This document shows positions 13,819 through 16,966 of a stretch of DNA of 16,966 bases, one piece after another. This DNA comes from Bacteroides sp. CAG:545 (lineage in GTDB: Bacteria; Bacteroidota; Bacteroidia; Bacteroidales; UBA932), in assembly GCA_000432515.1 (NCBI GenBank), contig HF996035.1, forward strand, positions 1 to 16,966, in the 5' to 3' direction. Both the position numbers and the translations under genes were made by a program. Within the stretch, counting starts at the first letter, position 1. Each line of letters begins with the position of its first letter. Under the pieces are notes generated by a model. It had not been told where the DNA came from and made no database searches. It saw nothing but the letters and a program-made list of their open reading frames with translations.

Positions 13819-16800
13819 CTAAAATTCAATGTTCATACCTGCGGAAACGCTTCTGGTCGTAGGATAGGTCGCTCCCGGTATTTCCGGGTCCATGCCGTCG
13901 TATCCGGTGATGGTGAAGAAATTGTTGAGCGCGACATTGAAGCTGACGCCCCTCATCCTGATTTTCTTCACGATGTCCCTCGGCATTGACCAGGAAAGTA
14001 TGATGGATTTGATCCTGAGATAGGAATTGTTCTTCAGATATACGGCGTCTATGATGCTGTAGTCCATAGGATTGGAGTTCGCGAAGTTGTATTTGGTGCC
14101 GTAGTAGTCGTAGATTCTCGGGTATTTGACTCCGGTGGTGTTGGAGGCTGTCCATCTGTTAGTCCTGTCCTTCTCCACGTTCAGGTGGTTGCCGTACAGG
14201 TCGCTGAACTGGGACTGTACCTCTTCTGTGCTCACGCCGCTGTGGGCAGCATTGCTGTAACTTGCGGGATACTTCAGCTTTTCGTAGGTCTTGCAGCCGA
14301 ACGAATATACTCCGCTGACGCTCAGCCTGAGCTGTTTCCAGGAAGCGTAGATGTTGAAGCCTCCCGTGTATGGCGCGATGGTGGTGCCGAGATAGTATCT
14401 GTAATTGTCCGGCTTGTTGAGGTCCGCGGCATTGGATATCACGGCATCCGGGCGAAGCTTGAACTCGTAAAGTCCTGTGTCCTTGGCTATTCCGGCTAGC
14501 TTTCCGCTGAATATGGCTCCGGTAGGGTAGCCCTCCACATATCTGTCCTTGGAAGTGATTCCGCTCTTGGTTACCGGATTGTATTTCAGTACCTTGTTGT
14601 AGTTGTAAGCGAAATTGACCGATGCTCCGGCGCTCCAGTCCTTCTTTTGGAGGAACTTGCCGTTTACAGTCAGCTCGATACCGCTGTTCATGATGTCGGC
14701 GGCATTGAAATAAACAAATGTGAAGCCGGTCGTGCTCTGCACGGGGGATGAGGTCACGACATCTGTGCTGAGCCTGTAGTAATACTCTGCATTGACATTG
14801 AGCCTGTCTTTCCAGAAGCCGAAATCAATGCCGGCCTTGGCGTCTCTGGTCTTCTCCCAGCCGAGGTCAGGATTCGGGGCGGACGGGATGGTACCGAGGT
14901 TGAAAGTCTCCTCTCCGAAATACCGGTACTGCTGCTGAAGGTATTGGATGACAAGCAGATGCGAGGTGCTGGTGTTCACGTCGCCGGTAAATCCGTATGC
15001 TGCTCTCAATGTAGCGTGAGACAATGCCGGGATGGCTTTCCTGGCCCAATTCTCTTCTCCGATATGCCAGGCTGCTCCTGCACTCCAGGTAGGGTTGAAC
15101 TGCCGGTTGCTGCCGAAGTTGGAACTGCCGTCCGTTCTGAAGGAAGCGTTCAGGACAATGCTCTTGCCCAGGAAATAATCGGCTGATGCATAGAAGGATG
15201 CATATCTCGTCTTGCTGAAATACTCGCCGTTAAGCTTCTCCACTTCGCTTAGCCACTGGTCGGAAGGACCGCTGATGGCAGGAAGTGAAGTGGTCCCAGT
15301 CTTGGGGTCGTAGTTGTATCTCTTGCTGAAGATGGTGTTGGAATCCGAGCCTCTGAGTTCCGCTCCCGCAAGAATGTTGAGGGTATGCTGTTCCGCAAAC
15401 GTCTTGTTGAACGCGAAATGGCCGCGTGCGACATAGCTGCTGCTGTTCATCCTGTTCTGCGAGATGTTTCCGTAGAGGTTGGTCTGAGACTTGTCATCGC
15501 TTCCGAGCCTGTCCTTGAACCCGGTGTAGCTGTATTTGTCCACGATCTTGTCGGTGGAGTTGTTGGCGAAGGAATAGGATACAAGTCCCACGAAATGAAG
15601 CGGTTCTATGATGCGGAAGTCAGTCTGCGCACGGAAAGTCCCGTTGGTGTTGACCGTCTTGGAATAATTGGAGTCAAGTTCGCGGAGGATATTGAACCCG
15701 TTCTTCGGCAGTACCTGTTCGGCGCTTCTTCCGTTGTAGTATCCGAGAGTGAACCAGGTGTTGTCCGCCGCATAGGAACCGTCACTGTTGTACGCCTTCT
15801 CGTAAGGATTCGAGAAATATGCATAGTAGAACGGGTCCACATTCGAGTACGGCATCTTGGATTCCTGCCTTGCGGCTTCCATTCCCACGTCGATGCGGGC
15901 CCAGTCCGTCGGGGTCAATGTCATCTTCGCATTGACATTGTATCTGCGGTAGTCATTGTGGATCAGCATGCCGTCCTCGTCATTCAGTCCGAGCGCGACG
16001 TAGTATGTGCTTTTCCCTGAGCCGCCGCTGAGCGAGAGGTGGTGCCCCTGGGAGAATGAATTGCGGAACAGCAGGTCGTACCAGTTCGTGTCCACGCTTC
16101 TCAGTGAGGCGATGTAAGCGTCCTGGGCGTCTTTGTTCCCTTTCATTGACGAGAAATCCCCGAGACCGGCCCTGATCTGGCCTACGATTCCGATGACAGG
16201 GTATATTACCGTGTTGTCAGTCAGTGACCTGGCGTATCTGCTCGCGGAGAATTCATTCCAGAGTTCGTCTTCCCAGGCCAGTTTCTCAGCAGAATTCATC
16301 AGGTTCAGGCTCCTTTCCGGCTTGAAGGACCATGTGAAGGTGTTGTTGTAGCTGATTTTCATCTTGCCTGCCTCGCCCTTCTTGGTGGTCACGACAATGA
16401 CGCCGTTCGCCGCTCTTGAGCCGTAGATGGCGGCGGCCGCAGCATCTTTCAGGATGGTGATGCTCTCGATGTCGTTAGGGTTTATGTTGCCCACTCCATT
16501 GACGAAGATGTCGTCGAAACCGCCGGTGGCGAGCTGCTCTTTGCTCAATGAAGGGGATTCGCTCTGCATCGGCACGCCGTCCACTACCCATAGAGGGTTG
16601 CTTGTTCCGGTGAGGTTGTTGGAGCCGCGGATGGTGATTTGCGCCTGAGTGCCCGGCTGTCCTGACAATGACTTGATGCTCACGCCAGCCACTTCGCCCT
16701 GCATCAGCGCGTCCACGGACGAGATGGCCTTGGCTTCGAATTTGTCAGCGTCGAGAACCGCCACTGAGCCGGTTATCCGCTTGACCGAGGTCTGGGCATA

Positions 16801-16966
16801 TCCGGTCACGACCACCTGGTCCAACTGGTTTTCTTCCCATTCCATTGTGATTTTCACGTTTTCGGTGCTGCCCGGAATGAGCTGGTACCGGATCTCCTTC
16901 ATGCCGATGGATGAGAAGATGACTGTCTTGGCGGAGGAGGGCAATGTGATGCTGAACCGTCCGGCC
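13819..16966 (-). CDS. SusC/RagA TonB-dependent outer-membrane receptor (5' end off window)
   Basis: At least 1048 residues of a TonB-linked outer-membrane transporter are visible, and the frame stays open to the window edge. The first visible residues (GRFSITLPSSAKTVIFSSIG) look like the end of a carboxypeptidase-regulatory-like beta domain. They are followed by a TonB-box-like QVVVTGYA, the plug domain with GQPGTQAQITIRGSNNL and NPLWVVDGVP, the SusC hallmark SITILKDAAAAAIYGSRAA, and a long beta-barrel ending in a terminal NIEF. It imports a ligand captured by SusD using TonB energy. It is the first visible gene of a four-gene operon. The signal peptide, promoter and any sigma/anti-sigma regulator lie beyond 16966. 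A TTG at 16944 is not a real start. Confidence 0.95.
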   Translation of the reverse strand, partial: AGRFSITLPSSAKTVIFSSIGMKEIRYQLIPGSTENVKITMEWEENQLDQVVVTGYAQTSVKRITGSVAVLDADKFEAKAISSVDALMQGEVAGVSIKSLSGQPGTQAQITIRGSNNLTGTSNPLWVVDGVPMQSESPSLSKEQLATGGFDDIFVNGVGNINPNDIESITILKDAAAAAIYGSRAANGVIVVTTKKGEAGKMKISYNNTFTWSFKPERSLNLMNSAEKLAWEDELWNEFSASRYARSLTDNTVIYPVIGIVGQIRAGLGDFSSMKGNKDAQDAYIASLRSVDTNWYDLLFRNSFSQGHHLSLSGGSGKSTYYVALGLNDEDGMLIHNDYRRYNVNAKMTLTPTDWARIDVGMEAARQESKMPYSNVDPFYYAYFSNPYEKAYNSDGSYAADNTWFTLGYYNGRSAEQVLPKNGFNILRELDSNYSKTVNTNGTFRAQTDFRIIEPLHFVGLVSYSFANNSTDKIVDKYSYTGFKDRLGSDDKSQTNLYGNISQNRMNSSSYVARGHFAFNKTFAEQHTLNILAGAELRGSDSNTIFSKRYNYDPKTGTTSLPAISGPSDQWLSEVEKLNGEYFSKTRYASFYASADYFLGKSIVLNASFRTDGSSNFGSNRQFNPTWSAGAAWHIGEENWARKAIPALSHATLRAAYGFTGDVNTSTSHLLVIQYLQQQYRYFGEETFNLGTIPSAPNPDLGWEKTRDAKAGIDFGFWKDRLNVNAEYYYRLSTDVVTSSPVQSTTGFTFVYFNAADIMNSGIELTVNGKFLQKKDWSAGASVNFAYNYNKVLKYNPVTKSGITSKDRYVEGYPTGAIFSGKLAGIAKDTGLYEFKLRPDAVISNAADLNKPDNYRYYLGTTIAPYTGGFNIYASWKQLRLSVSGVYSFGCKTYEKLKYPASYSNAAHSGVSTEEVQSQFSDLYGNHLNVEKDRTNRWTASNTTGVKYPRIYDYYGTKYNFANSNPMDYSIIDAVYLKNNSYLRIKSIILSWSMPRDIVKKIRMRGVSFNVALNNFFTITGYDGMDPEIPGATYPTTRSVSAGMNIEF

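Noticed and set aside
15385..16020. 211-codon plus-strand open frame opposite the SusC-like gene
   Set aside because: It lies wholly within the susC-like coding region, has biased composition and no domain, and is typical antisense noise in GC-rich coding DNA.
16942..16944. TTG as the start codon of the SusC-like gene
   Set aside because: The frame stays open to the window edge, and the upstream residues (AGRFSIT) continue a beta domain, so the real start is outside.
1..16966. CRISPR array, tRNA or rRNA genes
   Set aside because: No regularly spaced repeat and no cloverleaf or rRNA-like stretch was seen in any intergenic gap.

Overview
The window looks like a chromosomal segment of a Bacteroidales bacterium. 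The evidence is a SusC/SusD pair, lipoproteins with acidic stretches after the lipid-bearing cysteine, and several upstream regions carrying the Bacteroidetes -7 box TAnnTTTG without a clear Shine-Dalgarno sequence. The genus cannot be fixed from the sequence alone.

Region 1 (1-3444) is an AT-richer accessory segment, all on the plus strand. An ABC-type AAA ATPase (161-1327) and an RloB-family protein (1340-1975) form a two-gene unit of the RloAB/AbiL abortive-infection type. A -33/-7 promoter lies just upstream, and a perfect 15-bp palindrome adjoins it. A 176-bp perfect, spacerless palindrome (2055-2230) follows. Next to it, from its own -7 box, comes a DUF4143-type AAA ATPase (2269-3444). 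The defence pair, giant palindrome and ATPase together are the most unusual part of the window. Bases 1-93 hold no gene or signal that I can support.

Region 2 (3479-4385) holds a minus-strand orphan surface lipoprotein and a GC-rich, multi-hairpin non-coding element (about 4182-4350).

Region 3 (4386-10017) is a surface-glycan assembly cluster. It contains an alpha/beta-hydrolase esterase, a GT2 and a GT4 (minus strand), a LicD-type transferase and a GT2 (plus strand, overlapping by 4 bases), and a further GT2 (minus strand). It is not one operon. A symmetric bidirectional promoter lies between the GT4 and licD, and two GT2 genes converge with a 27-base overlap at their 3' ends. Together these enzymes could build and decorate an LPS/LOS or capsule-like glycan; the actual structure cannot be read from the sequence.

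Region 4 (10138-10743) is a single cytoplasmic FKBP-type peptidyl-prolyl isomerase. It is divergent from the last GT2 and ends at a bidirectional terminator.

Region 5 (10813-16966, minus strand) is a nutrient-uptake operon. It runs from a SusC/RagA TonB-dependent receptor (N-terminus off the window edge) through a SusD/RagB lipoprotein and a 71-residue lipoprotein to a 440-residue Calx-beta-like lipoprotein. No glycoside hydrolase or regulator lies inside the window, so the substrate is unknown.
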